Assembly: GCA_013399855.1 (NCBI GenBank)
Contig: VXAY01002601.1
Location: forward strand, 334,944 to 398,943
Origin: Oxyruncus cristatus
Taxonomy: Eukaryota > Chordata > Aves > Passeriformes > Cotingidae
Length of the DNA: 64,000 nt
Direction of reading: 5' to 3'
The translations under genes and the position numbers were made by a program. The number at the start of each line of letters is the position of its first letter. Positions within the stretch are counted from its first letter, which is position 1. The notes below the pieces were generated by a model that saw only the letters and a list, made by a program, of their open reading frames with translations, was not told where the DNA came from and ran no database searches. Shown one piece after another: positions 26,219 through 38,469 of the stretch.

Positions 26219-27038
26219 CTGCTGTAACTGCCAGGAAAAGTATTAATATATTTTTTAAATACTCTGAAAGCTTAGACTTGAGCATTGATTGTGGTATAGG
26301 CCACAAGTTCATCATAAAGATAACTGAGAAATACTGGAGTGGGGAGAGAAAAAGGACTAAGCCCACCAGTATGCCTGAGTTTATTATTATACTTTGAAGA
26401 ATATGTCAGCTGGAGATGTCAGGTTTCTTTAGGATACCTCCACCCTTTGCTCTGACACTTCACACCTCTGTCCAAAAGCAACAGCTCTGGTACACCATGG
26501 TCAGGTGGGGTTGGTAGTCTCATTTGATAGCAGATATTTCCAGTTTTCTCTGAACTTTGATGTGTGTTCAAATTGCCCAACTTTGGCTGTTGTTTAAAGT
26601 TTGGGGGGGTTTTGATACATTTTTTTGCTGTTATGCTATCTGTCTAGCTTATTATTTTTTTAAAATATATTTTGGGCAATTATAACCAAATTGAAGTGTG
26701 TCAAATATGTTAAGCCCAAGTGAATGTTGTGAAAATTGGCAGCTGTGGAGATAAGAGTGCCTGATAATGTTCCCACTGTGGGGAGACTTACGCCTTACTT
26801 CACATGGGAAAATAATCTCAGGGAACACTAGTCTTTTTGTTCTGCTATTTATGGAACTACTTATTTATTCTTGGAAATCCTTTGAGGATACTTTTGTATT
26901 CTGAGTATCTACTCTGTACAGAAGTGTCTAGATCATCTGTGACAAGTCATGTATTGCTTTGTTTGGTTGTGCATGATCAGAGCATGTTCTGGTTCCCCTA
27001 GTAAAATTAGTGGGGTTTTATTTCTTTCTCTCCCTAAG

Positions 27039-27231
27039 ATTTCTTTCGACCTAGCAGAATATACAGCTGACGTTGATGGGGTTGGCACTTTACGGCTCCT
27101 AGATGCTATTAAGACCTGTGGCCTTATCAACTCTGTGAAGTTCTACCAAGCCTCCACCAGTGAACTTTTTGGAAAAGTGCAAGAAATCCCACAAAAGGAG
27201 ACCACCCCTTTTTACCCAAGATCGCCTTACG
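27039..27231 (+). CDS. GMDS: GMDS internal exon carrying catalytic Thr, Glu and Tyr (GDP-mannose 4,6-dehydratase)
   Basis: GDP-mannose 4,6-dehydratase converts GDP-mannose to GDP-4-keto-6-deoxymannose in the cytosol. This is the first step of de novo GDP-fucose synthesis, using bound NADP(H). The exon is 193 bp, enters in phase 0 at [14 protein letters not shown] and ends one base into the Gly codon after YPRSPY. It matches roughly human residues 116-180. It is preceded by a pyrimidine tract and AG at 27037-27038 and followed by a GTGAGG donor at 27232. The extended-SDR active-site stretch FYQASTSEL is present, with the Thr and Glu that correspond to human T155 and E157. The SPY tyrosine (human Y179) is the last complete codon. 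The residue after STSEL is Phe, where the human protein as I recall it has Tyr. There is also a conservative Val-to-Ile change (LLDAIK). No stop or frameshift is present, so the exon looks functional. Read on past the donor, the frame stops within a few codons. Confidence 0.97.
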
Positions 27232-28232
<1,001 letters not shown>

Positions 28233-28479
28233 TAGAAAATCCATGTGAACCTCCTCCCAACTTTGCATACATCTGATCAGAAAACTGGAACAACGTATCC
28301 ACAGGTTTCATTTAAAACTTGCCAGAATTCCGAAGGGATGGTGTCATGACTTGTAGCCTACTCATGGCATTTAATGTAGCCCTTCTGGCAGAGCCTACGG
28401 AACAGCAGCTTTCCCTTTCGAGCATCATATTCCATTTTGTAGCCCTCTGATGCTGAAGGGAGCCTTGTGTGCCTAATTT

Positions 28480-29660
28480 TGTGTACTAAAAGAGAGATAC
28501 TGCAATAACATAACATCCCTGCATTCTCTTTCCCTCTTGATAATAAGTTAAGGTGAAAATGTTAAAAAGATACATTAAAAAAGGCAAGTTTTCTAAAGGT
28601 TTAGTTGGGCGACTATATAAACAGATGCAATTTCAGGTGTGACATATGCTCAAGATTTTTGTTTGCATATAAGTGTCAAATTGAGAGACAGAAATAATAG
28701 ATGCTCTAAATTCAAAAGACTAATGAGTACAGCCTGGTGTATTTTGAAAAAAATTTGAATTATAGCCCATACCTTCTGACAAGACGGCTTTTAACACATG
28801 GCTTTAAAATGCCTTTCAGTTTAATCCTCAATAGCAATGCAGCTTAAATTCCACTTAATCATCCCTTTTCCGCTTACAGTACTTTATGAACAATTAATGC
28901 TGGTATTTTGAGTAAGAGTCCATGGTTGATTATAAGTCTCTTTTACAATGACAGTTTTCCTCTGCCTTTTAAGTACTGTGACTGTAGAAAACACTCTAAA
29001 ATTAAACTTTTATATTAACACAGAAAACTGGATTCTCAGTGCAGAAGCCTTCTGTTGTGGTCTGTTTCTAAATGAAAAATAAATTCAAGTTTTACAGGAA
29101 TGCAATTATATAAATTATAGCCTGGCACAAAATTTTAATTATACTTACAAATGTAAAATAGACCATAATTGTAACTCTGCTTAAAAGCAGGGGTGGAGGT
29201 GGGGGGGAAGAAAAAAAAGAAGAGAAAAAAGGAGTTGATGTCAATAGGATTTAAATGTTGATTTCAGTCTTTGGAAGTCACAGCTGTGAAACCTCATCAT
29301 ACACTGGGTAGGCAGCATTTACAGTAAATGGTGCATCAAATATTTGGTGGTAGAAGCTGGTGCATCATTTTACTGAAGCAAATGACAGCACAAGTTCAAA
29401 ATTAAAAGAGAATCACATTTACTACATTGTTTCATTTAGAAGCCCTAATACTTTGCTTTCTATTAAAGAGTCTACCAAGGTATATTCTTAGTGTGCTGAA
29501 AACTGATGTCCAAATTGCTCGGAGTTATTACTGTGTAATTAAAACATTCTGACCAACATAAAGAGTGAGAGAATATGCAATAACTAATATTTGCTTGGCA
29601 TGATTTCTAGTAACACTAAGGAGCTACAAGGCAAGATGTAAATTATGCAAACTCATTTGC
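28480..29660. other. Candidate conserved non-coding block in the large intron
   Basis: About 1.2 kb directly after the second exon is AT-rich and free of recognisable repeats. It has many homeodomain-like TAAT/ATTA cores (for example CAATTAATG, CATAATTG, TTTTAATTATAC). The texture resembles vertebrate conserved intronic elements. This is inference only, since conservation cannot be seen from one sequence. A G-rich stretch (GGGGTGGAGGTGGGGGGG) lies near 29190-29207. Confidence 0.3.
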
Positions 29661-30419
29661 CATTTGTGCTGCTCCTCTGTAGAATTCTACCATTTTGAAG
29701 GAGGAAAACTTCAGCTAAAACTCATTGCTATTTTGATCCCTCTGACATTTGTTCCTGCTGTGACACTGCTGCAATGGAGTTACCAATCCAAAGTCCTTTT
29801 CAACACATTTAATGTCCCCACGGAGAACCCAAGTTTGTGCTTTGAAGCCTCAGGACGTACTTTTCACTGTGTGTATGTGCTGGGTGCCATTTTAAGCCCC
29901 TTATGCTGTGAACAGGAATCTTGTCCTAGAAATGCTCCATTTGCCTTAGCAGGAGTACATGCCATGAAAGCGACTGTAACCACAGGCTAGTGCCATTTGC
30001 ATAGTGTTTTTGTGGTAGAAAGTCTGAAAAACTGTACAGGTAAGAAAGTGGAAGAAAAGTAGTTTTGAGATTGTTTCTTGATAGCCATTCATCACTTTCC
30101 TGATACTTTTGAAGCCTAGAAAGGCACTTTGGGAGAAAAAGAGGATTTAAGTGCAATTTCTAATTCCTATGCAGAGAGGAAATTTTAAAATGCCTTATGG
30201 TTTGGCCTTTTTTTATTCTACCGATTTCAGAGATTGGGTATACTTAAATAAACCAACACATATTATCTTCCAGTATTACATACCATTATTCCAATTGGTT
30301 TAGCGTTACACTGAATGGATCAAATACAACATCCCATTGATGGTGACACTACGTGCATCTCATCTACACAAAACCTAATGCCCAGGAGTCAGAGAAGAGC
30401 AGAATTTTGTGGTAGTGTT

Positions 30420-30640
30420 GCTTGCTGAGGTGCAGAGTTGATCAAAGGACATGGAACTGATGCAGCAGGTGCAGAAGAGGGCCAATGAAGTTCATAAGAG
30501 GACTGGAGCATCACCCTTATGAAGATAGGCTGGGAAAGTTGGGCCTGGAGAAGAGAAGGTTGCATGGAGATCTCCTAGCAACTTTCAGGTATCTGAAGGG
30601 GACCTACAGGGAAGCCAGAGAAGGACTCTTCATCAGGAAC
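30420..30640 (+). repeat. CR1 LINE, 5' piece (split by an LTR)
   Basis: The plus strand contains GAACTGATGCAGCAGGTGCA, GAGGACTGGAGCATCACCC, TATGAAGATAGGCTGGGAAA and GGCCTGGAGAAGAGAAGG, then GGACTCTTCATCAGGAAC. This is the C-terminal part of CR1 ORF2. Its frame still reads GLEHHPYEDRLGKLGLEKRR, close to the usual CR1 protein, but has lost two residues before LEKRR compared with other copies. The element is interrupted at 30641 by the LTR and resumes at 31151. The 5' boundary near 30420 is approximate. Confidence 0.92.
30635..30640. repeat. Target-site duplication AGGAAC (left)
   Basis: Identical to 31151-31156 on the other side of the LTR. It belongs to the host CR1 sequence. Confidence 0.92.
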
Positions 30641-31150
30641 TGTCGCGCGTCGATGCAGGAAAAAGAAAATGGACTCGTGGGTTTTTATGACAGAGTTGAG
30701 GTCGAGGAGAAGAATCCATTTATTGAGGGGGAGCTCCCTCCTTATATAGAGGGAGCTGGGAAGGTTCTGGAACTGGAGGTTGGAACTTGACATAAAAGGG
30801 AAAAGTAGGCAGGGACTTTACAAACTTGGAAATGGGGACAATACCTTATAGGGAAAATGTGTGAGGAGAAATTACCAAATAAAAAAAGTGCTGCACTGCA
30901 CCTAACATTAACCAGTCAGGAATTAGAAATAAACTTGGGGTAAAACTGAGGGAAAATTTTTTATAAAGTGGGGTACAAAATACATGAAATGCATGCATTG
31001 ACAATCTGCTAACAAAGGGTATAACTGGTGAATCCATGTAAAGTGTCTTTTCTATAGTTCTTAATTAAATGTCAGTCCATGGTCCTTGCAAGAGGAAAAT
31101 CCTTTTTCCACTTATCAAATGACTCTTCGGAGCTCTGACGACTTCCCACA
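30641..31150 (+). mobile_element. Solo LTR (510 bp) inserted in CR1, with perfect 6-bp target duplication
   Basis: The insert starts TGTCGCGCGTCG and ends GACTTCCCACA (TGT...ACA). It is flanked on both sides by AGGAAC (30635-30640 and 31151-31156), a perfect 6-bp target duplication as made by alpha- and beta-like avian retroviruses. Removing the insert and one duplication restores continuous CR1 sequence, which proves the boundaries. A TATATA motif at 30743-30748 lies in the loop of a perfect hairpin, and an AATAAA motif lies near 30880, suggesting plus-strand orientation, although this is uncertain. No gag, pol or env remains, so it arose by recombination between the two LTRs of a provirus. 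Confidence 0.9.
30732..30757. repeat. Perfect 9-bp hairpin around a TATA motif in the LTR
   Basis: AGCTCCCTC (30732-30740) and GAGGGAGCT (30749-30757) are exact reverse complements around the loop CTTATATA. The position is in keeping with the U3 promoter of the LTR. Confidence 0.85.
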
Positions 31151-31433
31151 AGGAACTGTAGTGACAGGACAAGGAGTAATGGGTACAAATTGAAAGGGGG
31201 GAAGTTTAGATATTAAGAAGAAATGATTATTTGATATTAAGAAGAGGATGGTTAGACATGGAACAGGTTACCCAGGGAAGTTAAGGATGCTCCAAACTTG
31301 GCAGTGTTCAAAGCCAGGTTGGAAAAGACCTTGAGCAACCTGGTCTAGGGGGAGGTGTTCACGGCAAGAGGGATTAAAACTAGATGATCTTTAAGGTCCA
31401 TTTCAACCCTTTTACATTCTGTGATTCGATGAT
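31151..31433 (+). repeat. CR1 LINE, 3' piece with terminal motif
   Basis: This continues the CR1 from 30420-30640: AGGAACTGTAGTGACAGGAC, then AAGGAGTAATGGGTACAAAT, then GGAACAGGTTACCCAGGGAA and AACCTGGTCTAGGGGGAGG. It ends TTTACATTCTGTGATTCGATGAT (31411-31433), the degenerate 8-bp terminal repeat typical of avian CR1. The first six bases are the right target duplication of the LTR. Confidence 0.93.
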
Positions 31434-32196
31434 CAGTCCTGGCAAACAGTGCATATCTAAAGTGTTGTTCTAATCATGCTTCTGAAAATTTCTGTAGGCT
31501 TCCTATAGTGAATGTATGTATAGGGAAATATTGTGAAGAGACAAACCCCAGTATTTCTTGTAGGCAGGGATCCATGAGTCATGCTATATTGTAAGGCACT
31601 GTTAAGGATAAACAGAATGCATTTTTCATACCTGGCAGGCTGAATTGTGGACTGTGATCAAATACAGAATTATTTGTATTTGAAGTACCAGTGCTCATGG
31701 TGAAGGATGGTGAATTGCAGTTGTCTGCCAAGTGGCTTTTAGCAGCTGGTCACTGATGTTGAATTGAATAGACAATTGTAAAGAGTTTGCTTCTTGATCT
31801 GTATTGTAGATGAGTGGTTTAGAGTCGCTCAAAGAATCACCCTCAAAGCTATTAACAAAAATAGTTTTAATATGAATTTATAAAAGTGTGACTTAACAAA
31901 GTTTGATGGCAAGATTCACTCTTACTTACTTCATGGGTGAAAAAAAACGAAGGAAAATTGAATTAGAATCAGTTTAGAATGATTTGCACAGAAACCAAAA
32001 GCACTGAAGTGTAAGGGAGACCCACTGAGTCATGATGTTCGGGGTGCACCTCCTTGCTTTCTAAACTCCTCGTGGAACTTAAGTGCAGGTGGTTCCAATC
32101 TTAGTCTCAGACATGTACAATAGTTTAAAGGAATTAATTCTTTCATTTATTCATTAGTGTTAATGAATTAGCATGCTCTGCAACTTCCTGAGCACC

Positions 32197-32752
32197 TGTT
32201 ATGAATAAGGGATCTCTCCACCTTGGATAATGAATGATCCCTCAGTCCCAGGCAAGGAATCTCAAACCTTGAGATGGGTCCCAGATAAGTCCAGTTTCAA
32301 CTTAGAGAGAACTCAAACGGGACTTATCCAAAGATCTGTCATGAGTAGAAAGGTCTCTCTGGCTCAAGGGGCAACCTTGAGAGGCGTCCTAACTCAAGGA
32401 GAGCACTGCCACATTGCCTAGCAGGGAGACCTCAAAGAAGGCTCATTTAGGCTCTCATCTTTATGGGATAAAGTGGTTGGCTTGTAGTCAAATTGCATGT
32501 GATGGGAAGGGTATGCATGAGATTCTTTGTCCCCGCAACTTTCTTTGTTCCTTGATAACTGAATCTTGGAAAAACCACCCACTATTCATGTGTTCCAAGC
32601 TCATGTGCATTGCTGCAGTGTGGGTCTCTCTGGCCCTTTGTGGGTTTCCTGGAGGAGTTCCTTACTTGGCTACAGCTGAGGCCTTTACCTCTTTTGGAGC
32701 CTGAACTGAGCTATTGCTAGTTTGGTTAAGGGGGTCAAGTGCATCTGTCACA
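32197..32752. mobile_element. Possible old LTR-like element
   Basis: This GC-richer block of 556 bp stands out from the AT-rich intron. It can be framed as TGTTATGAATAAGG...GCATCTGTCACA, with TGT...ACA ends, and contains a 9-bp inverted repeat (GATAAGTCC/GGACTTATC, near 32284-32330). The flanks do not give a convincing target duplication. Two small ORFs inside look like chance. It could equally be an unrelated repeat or unique sequence. Confidence 0.3.
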
Positions 32753-33600
32753 ACCCCTCTTTATATAGTGTTCTGATAGTGTACTGTAGGGGCAGCAATA
32801 CACAAACCTCGTGGAAATGAGAACTGTCTAATTTCAAGAACTGCTTCCCTGTGAAAAGAGTTTAGGAATATACAGCTCTTATTTCAAAATGCTAGTTCTT
32901 CTTCTGAGCCTTCCGGTTTAAACTCGGAAAGGAGCACCAGTAGTTAATCTCATGTAGCCTGTATAATAATAGGGAAGTCTACATAGAGTTCATAAGGATA
33001 AAGAGTGCTTAAGTCTAATATGAGAGGTTTCATATTCCTCAAAATCACAAAGGCTTGAAAGAAGTCCTGGCTTTGAGAACATTTGGTTTTCTACTTTTAT
33101 CTGGCTCTATGAGAGAAAGACTGTAATAGGAGTAGTTCCTAAGATGTGATGCTGTACTGTAAAGCTGAGCACTTAAGTTTGCTGTGTGGGCTTTCTTTTA
33201 AGTATGATGTTTCATGTGTTGACAGTCAGAGTGACTTTATGAAAACACCAGTGATAAATTCCAGGTTGGCTGAGCCCACTGCCTGAGCCTTACATCTTAA
33301 TTTGGGAATAGCACAGCGTTATTAAATTGCACAAGTACTTGTGTCCATACTCAAGAGATACATGTGTATGTAACAGCAGAAACTATTATCTAAAATTTCA
33401 TATGAAGAAAAATTAGTGGCTATGTTAGACTAATCTTAATAAAATATACATCTACTTTGAGCCTTTCTGTAGTATTTTCCTTTCTATTATTTTCTTTGTA
33501 TTATACATACTGCCTTACATTTGATTTCCCTTGCATTTCACTTAGTCACTTCTACAGTTTTGTAAGATGAAATAGTCACTTTTTGACCAGTACATACTTT

Positions 33601-33666
33601 TCAGCTCACATAAATCAACACAGCTGCACTGAAGTGAATAGGGTCATGTTGATTTATGCCAGCTGA
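33601..33666. mobile_element. Palindromic MITE-like ancient repeat
   Basis: CATAAATCAACA (33609-33620) and TGTTGATTTATG (33647-33658) are perfect reverse complements. Outside them, after two unpaired bases on each side, TCAGCT and AGCTGA pair as well. Between the arms lies CACTGAAGTGAATAGGGT. I recall very similar palindromic sequences, with a 'TTGAAGTCAATGGAG' centre and 'GATTTACACCAGCTGAGG' right arm, as a dispersed repeat in turtles and crocodilians. It probably was a non-autonomous element of the common ancestor. Confidence 0.6.
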
Positions 33667-35999
33667 GGGTCTGGCATAGTACTTTCAGTAATGGTCTGGT
33701 AATGTAAGATAAGCATGACTTGCTTCCTTTGGGGAAAAGACCTGTATTAGCAGTATACCTTGCTAAAGCTGATTTCTTCAGTTACTTTCATCAATTTTAT
33801 CCAAGTATAGCTAAAGTGTTTCCTGATTTATGATAATGCCAAGGTGAGTGAGATCTTCCATTTCTGAAGGTTATTAATTGTCTAAGTGTCATAGGAGCTG
33901 AAAAGCAAAATGCTCTACAGTAGTAGTAAGCTACAAGGTGGCCTCTGTTTCCAAAAACGAGCAAACAAAAATAAGTCTTAAAAACTTTTCCAGAATGATG
34001 CTTCCGCACCCCACTCCTCCTCCCCTGACTCCCCAAGACAGCATTATGGGATACCAAATGGGGAACTTGGTGGCCACCTAGTTTCTGGTGGAGGCTGAAC
34101 ATGTCTTCCAGTATTATCAGTGTGGAAATGTCTGCCCTATAGCAATATTTGAAAGATACTTCTGTTCAGTGAGATGACGGGTTTGACAGTGAAAGAGTGA
34201 GGCAATTAGCAACTCTAGTTTTCAGGAAAGCTGGGGCTTGATCCAAACCTTTTTTTACTTAATTGGAAAGGTTCCTATTCTTTTGCTGGGCTCTGGAGCT
34301 CACTATTACCTTCTCTTCTGAGTGAGAAAGCAAACTACTTGTTGACAGTGTCATTTGTTTCTTCCCAGACAAGCCCTTACTGTTTCTCCTCCTCAGTTCT
34401 GTGTAAGAGGTTTTCTCAGGTTTACAAGATGTGCCTTTGGATGTCTGAGATAACTTTCTGATTTGGTTAACCACTTCATTGCTTGCCTCAACTGATCTTA
34501 ATCTGCCAATATGTACAAACATGTACAGCACGTTTCCTGACACAATGCAACAGAAGTTTTGTTTGTTTTTGTTGCTTTTTTTTCCCCTAAGTAATACTTT
34601 GCCTCCACACATGACATCATTGCGTAGATCATTCAGTAGGGAATTTTTGTTTGTCTGATACCAACCCTGGTAAAGCAGTTGTCATCAAACCATTGCTGTA
34701 TAGCCAGAGGGGAAGGATACAACTGCTCATTTCTGTGATCTCTTTCAGCCGGGGAGGAAATGGCTAGGTGTTAGATTGCAGGCTGAGTGTTGTCAAAGTA
34801 CATGTAGTAATATTAAAATGAAAAGAAATCATGATTTAAAGAGAATGGGGAGTGTTCTTTGCTTTTATTGTTCATCTGGATCTCAGGTTTGCCATGGGGA
34901 AGGAGGGAGGAGTTTCCCCTACTGATTGTCAATATGTCTGGGTATCTTTTGAATTTATGTTTTTTGTTGTTACCTTTTTTTTAATCACCTTTCAGTCTCC
35001 CTTTTGCCTCTATTTCATTGAGAAGGCAGAAGCAGATGGTGACATCTGCTACTGACTTTCACAAAAAATCCATACAATCCCTACTGTAACAGCTGTTCTT
35101 CTGCATCTACTATATAGAGATGTAGATCTGCCAGATTCCTCTTTCTCATTTCTGTGGTTGAGGAGACTAATTGCTAGTCTCCTGACACACTTTCTGTGTA
35201 AGAGAAGTTTGGTCAACCTAGTACCATTGGAAACACTAAGGACCTTTGCTGGTGGGGTTTTTTTGTAAATTACGTAAGTGTGTACAATTTTCAGTGCAGA
35301 GCTACATCTCTTCAATTTAATACAAAATTTCCCAACCCGTGAATATTTCTGAATAGCAAAAGTCAGTGGAGTGTTACTTGTGCCTTTCTTACTCCTTGCT
35401 GGATGAGAAGAATGCAGGCTGGCTAGTATCATCAAGGATCATCTGCCTAGCATATTGAAAACTTGATGGCAAGGTACCATGGCCAATGTAAAAGGAGTTA
35501 CTGAGACAGTTGTGTGCAATAGAGCAGCCAAGATCATTTCATGCTTTTTAGTTTGCATGTTTCAACAGAGAAAGCATGCAGTGTCCTGAAGACATGCATT
35601 CCTACTGGCTTTTTCTCCCTGCTGCGAGACTGATCCTGCCAAGTGATCCATGCAGGTGTTTCCTTATCTACACACGCAGTCAAATGTCAGCGGGGATAAA
35701 TGTGGGCATTAGGGTCTACTTGCACAGAGGGATTTGCAGTAATATCGACTGTAATAATAGAAAATTGCCAGGTAATACTTTTCTGCTATTTTACCTAAGT
35801 ACATGAGTTTTCCCCTTGAAAAAAATCCTCTGTTACAAACTAAGTGAATTCAGTTAATTATGATGATGCTGAACCTGCTACTGACCAATTACTACAAATC
35901 AGAGCAGAGCACATCACAATATATGGAGATTTTTGTCTGATTCTTACGTTGCTAATAAGCCATATTAGCCTTATACTTCTAATGTCACTTTCCTATTGC

Positions 36000-36026
36000 T
36001 AGCCAATACTGATAAAGTATTGGCTA
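36000..36026. repeat. Perfect 10-bp hairpin
   Basis: TAGCCAATAC (36000-36009) and GTATTGGCTA (36017-36026) are reverse complements around the loop TGATAAA. The right arm is part of the 27-bp tandem repeat that follows. Confidence 0.9.
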
Positions 36027-36072
36027 TACTTCCTTATGATAAAGTATTGGCTATACTTCCTTATGATAAAGG
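36010..36072 (+). repeat. 27-bp tandem repeat, 2.3 copies
   Basis: The unit runs TGATAAAGTATTGGCTATAC plus TTCCTTA. Two identical copies lie at 36010-36036 and 36037-36063, and a third begins at 36064 (TGATAAAGG). Confidence 0.95.
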
Positions 36073-38469
36073 AAGGCAGTGCAATCACACCAGAAAGTGG
36101 GGTTGTCTCCATGAGCTTGTGTTTTAAAAGCAGTACCAGACATCTGAAATAAGAACTAAAGGCTGAGACTATTTTTGCATGCCCTTAGCTTTGGGCATCC
36201 AGGTAATCCAGGTCAGCACCATGGAACTATGGGAACAAAACACTCATGTGTGTGAACTGAAGAAGGATATAAAAAGATATTTTTCTAAAGTGAGTCATTG
36301 ATGAAGAAAGATGCTGTGTCAAACTGTCTAATTACTGAAATCTTTTTGTTTCAGTCTTTGCAACAATAGTTTGTGGTAATATTTACCATCTTTTTATTTT
36401 CTTCTTTTTTTTTTTTTTCTTTTTAAACTCAAAGTAGTCCTTATTCTACACTTCTCTATCTGATGCGCTTTTCTGGGATCTATTACCAGTTTATCTAGGT
36501 AGTTATGGATATAGCTTGTACAAAAGCTAAGTAATTTCTTACCTGTGGGTTTAGATTTTTTGGAACAGCTGCATTCACAACCCAGATCACTCCTTGAGCA
36601 AATTATTATCTTATCAGATGCATCGTCTTGTCATTAAATCATGCTCTCTTGTGGCTTAAACTGTGTTGAGAAGAAGGTAGATTACAGGTTTTGCTATTTT
36701 CCTTGATTGACTTAAACTTCTTTTTAATCAAAGAAAAAAAAAAAGGCAGAGCATCCCCACAATTTACAAAATTTCAAAACTATTAAATTTAGAAAACCTT
36801 ACCATGTAATTCTTTACATTTCTCAAGTTATATTACCATATATCAGTGTTACTTTCTTAAACTAAAATTTTCAGGGTTTTTTTCTCTTATGAAATATCGA
36901 CCCAAAACTTTGAAATAAAGTGCTGTGGAAATTACTAAAGTCAGCAATGGGAAATGGAGAGGCATAGCATGTTACTCACCTGTAGTGTTCTTATGTTTTC
37001 ATTAATGCACAAATCTGTAGCAAAATTTTTAGAAATAATGTCGTTTAGGTGCCTGTTTCCGTATTTTTTCCCCTTAGTTACATTTATTTTTCTCCAAGCA
37101 AAACACGATAAAAAATGTGGCCATTCTGCTCTTCTTGCACATGTATAAATGAGAACATGAAGTGAAATAGCGGCAAGAATTACGGGGTGCATTTTACAAA
37201 TACCTTGCATTTTAAAAGGCAATAAGCAGTGAATGCAGAGTTTGCAGGAAGTCAGAAGAACGAAAGTGATTTTAGCCAGAAGTCTTTTTAGCTGAATTAT
37301 CCCATTTCCCTTTCTGGAACATGAAGGGAAGTATAACGGACAATAATATAGATACAGAGTGGTCATCTCAGACCGCAATAGCTGATGCTTAAGAGACCAT
37401 ACATGAAAGATTCCCCCCAGTCCACTGCTTGCCCAGTCCAGGGCTCTGTAGGAACCCAGTCCAAGCTGCTGCACTTGAGATCCTCTCTGAAGGAAACTTT
37501 AACTGGGGAATAACACCTGCTCTGAATACATGGTTAAGTCACAGTTTGGTGGTACTCAGAGCCTAGGGCAAGAGAGCATACTGTGGGATACAGTTTACCT
37601 GGATGAGGACACTCAGTCAACCACTTGTGTATCTTGGTTCTGTCAAGAAATTCCTTGAGCCATTTTTTCTTGCAGTTGCATCTACACAATTCTTTTGCTC
37701 TGTTGTGTTTCACTAAGATTTCCTCCTGCATTTTGCTCTCAAATTTAAATACCATTGGATTCTGAAATAAAGGCAGGAAAGGAAATTAAAAAAAATCACA
37801 TGAAGAGCAAAGATCAGGTCATTATTGCAAGAGATGTTGCATAAATGAATCCATCTTATGCTGTTAATATTCTGTAAGTAATGAATCTTTAGTATTTCAG
37901 TCATTGTTACTGTATTATTTCCTAACCTTCTGAAGACTGTGATTATTCATATAAATTCTCTCAAATATATAAATTTCTTGTGTGATATACTAGTGTACTG
38001 CTTTGTCTTCTTCCTATCCAACATCAGTGGTGCCAGTGTTCCCCTGAGAGTATGAGGTAAAAACCATTAGAAATTGCTTATGGGCTGTCTTCAGAGTCCT
38101 GGGTATCATTGCAGAGTTGTTATTAAGTATGTGAAACTCGTATAACTCTGTATGAGGCCTTATTCCACAACCCTCAAACTTTGGGCATCATCTACCAGGT
38201 GCAGAAACTTGAAGGCCTGGTCATACACATATCTTTTATGCATACAGTGACTACCACACTTACCTGGTCCATCTTAGTATCTGAAGCCTTTTCTCAACAG
38301 TATGCATCCTGTTTTCCCTAAAACAGCTCTCCCAAAGGTTGACTCCCTATGGTTAGAGCTCTACTTGTCATGCATAATTTAAAAAAAAAATGTTTTAAAA
38401 GTAAATCCACTGAAAGTGCATGTTGTTTGAGAGTTATTTGAAATCAACCCACCAAGCCATTTCAGATAT

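Larger units (their letters stand above)
1..27038 (+). other. GMDS: GMDS upstream intron, 3' part
   Basis: This stretch carries no recognisable exon. The segment that should precede ISFDLAEY, ending in a His-Val-Lys type sequence, was looked for and not found, so the 5' splice site lies before the window. The ORFs here are short and unlike known proteins. The recognisable content is described separately: an ancient CR1 near 7.8-8.0 kb, minus-strand CR1 pieces at 16.76 and 20.14 kb, the LTR-containing duplication at 18.66-19.24 kb, a telomere-like repeat at 25.49 kb and a long T run at 26.19 kb. The rest is AT-rich unique intron sequence with scattered A and T homopolymers. Confidence 0.85.

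Noticed and set aside
25938..26366. 142-codon minus ORF with a poly-Lys stretch
   Set aside because: The Lys run is the translated T29 homopolymer. No other protein features.
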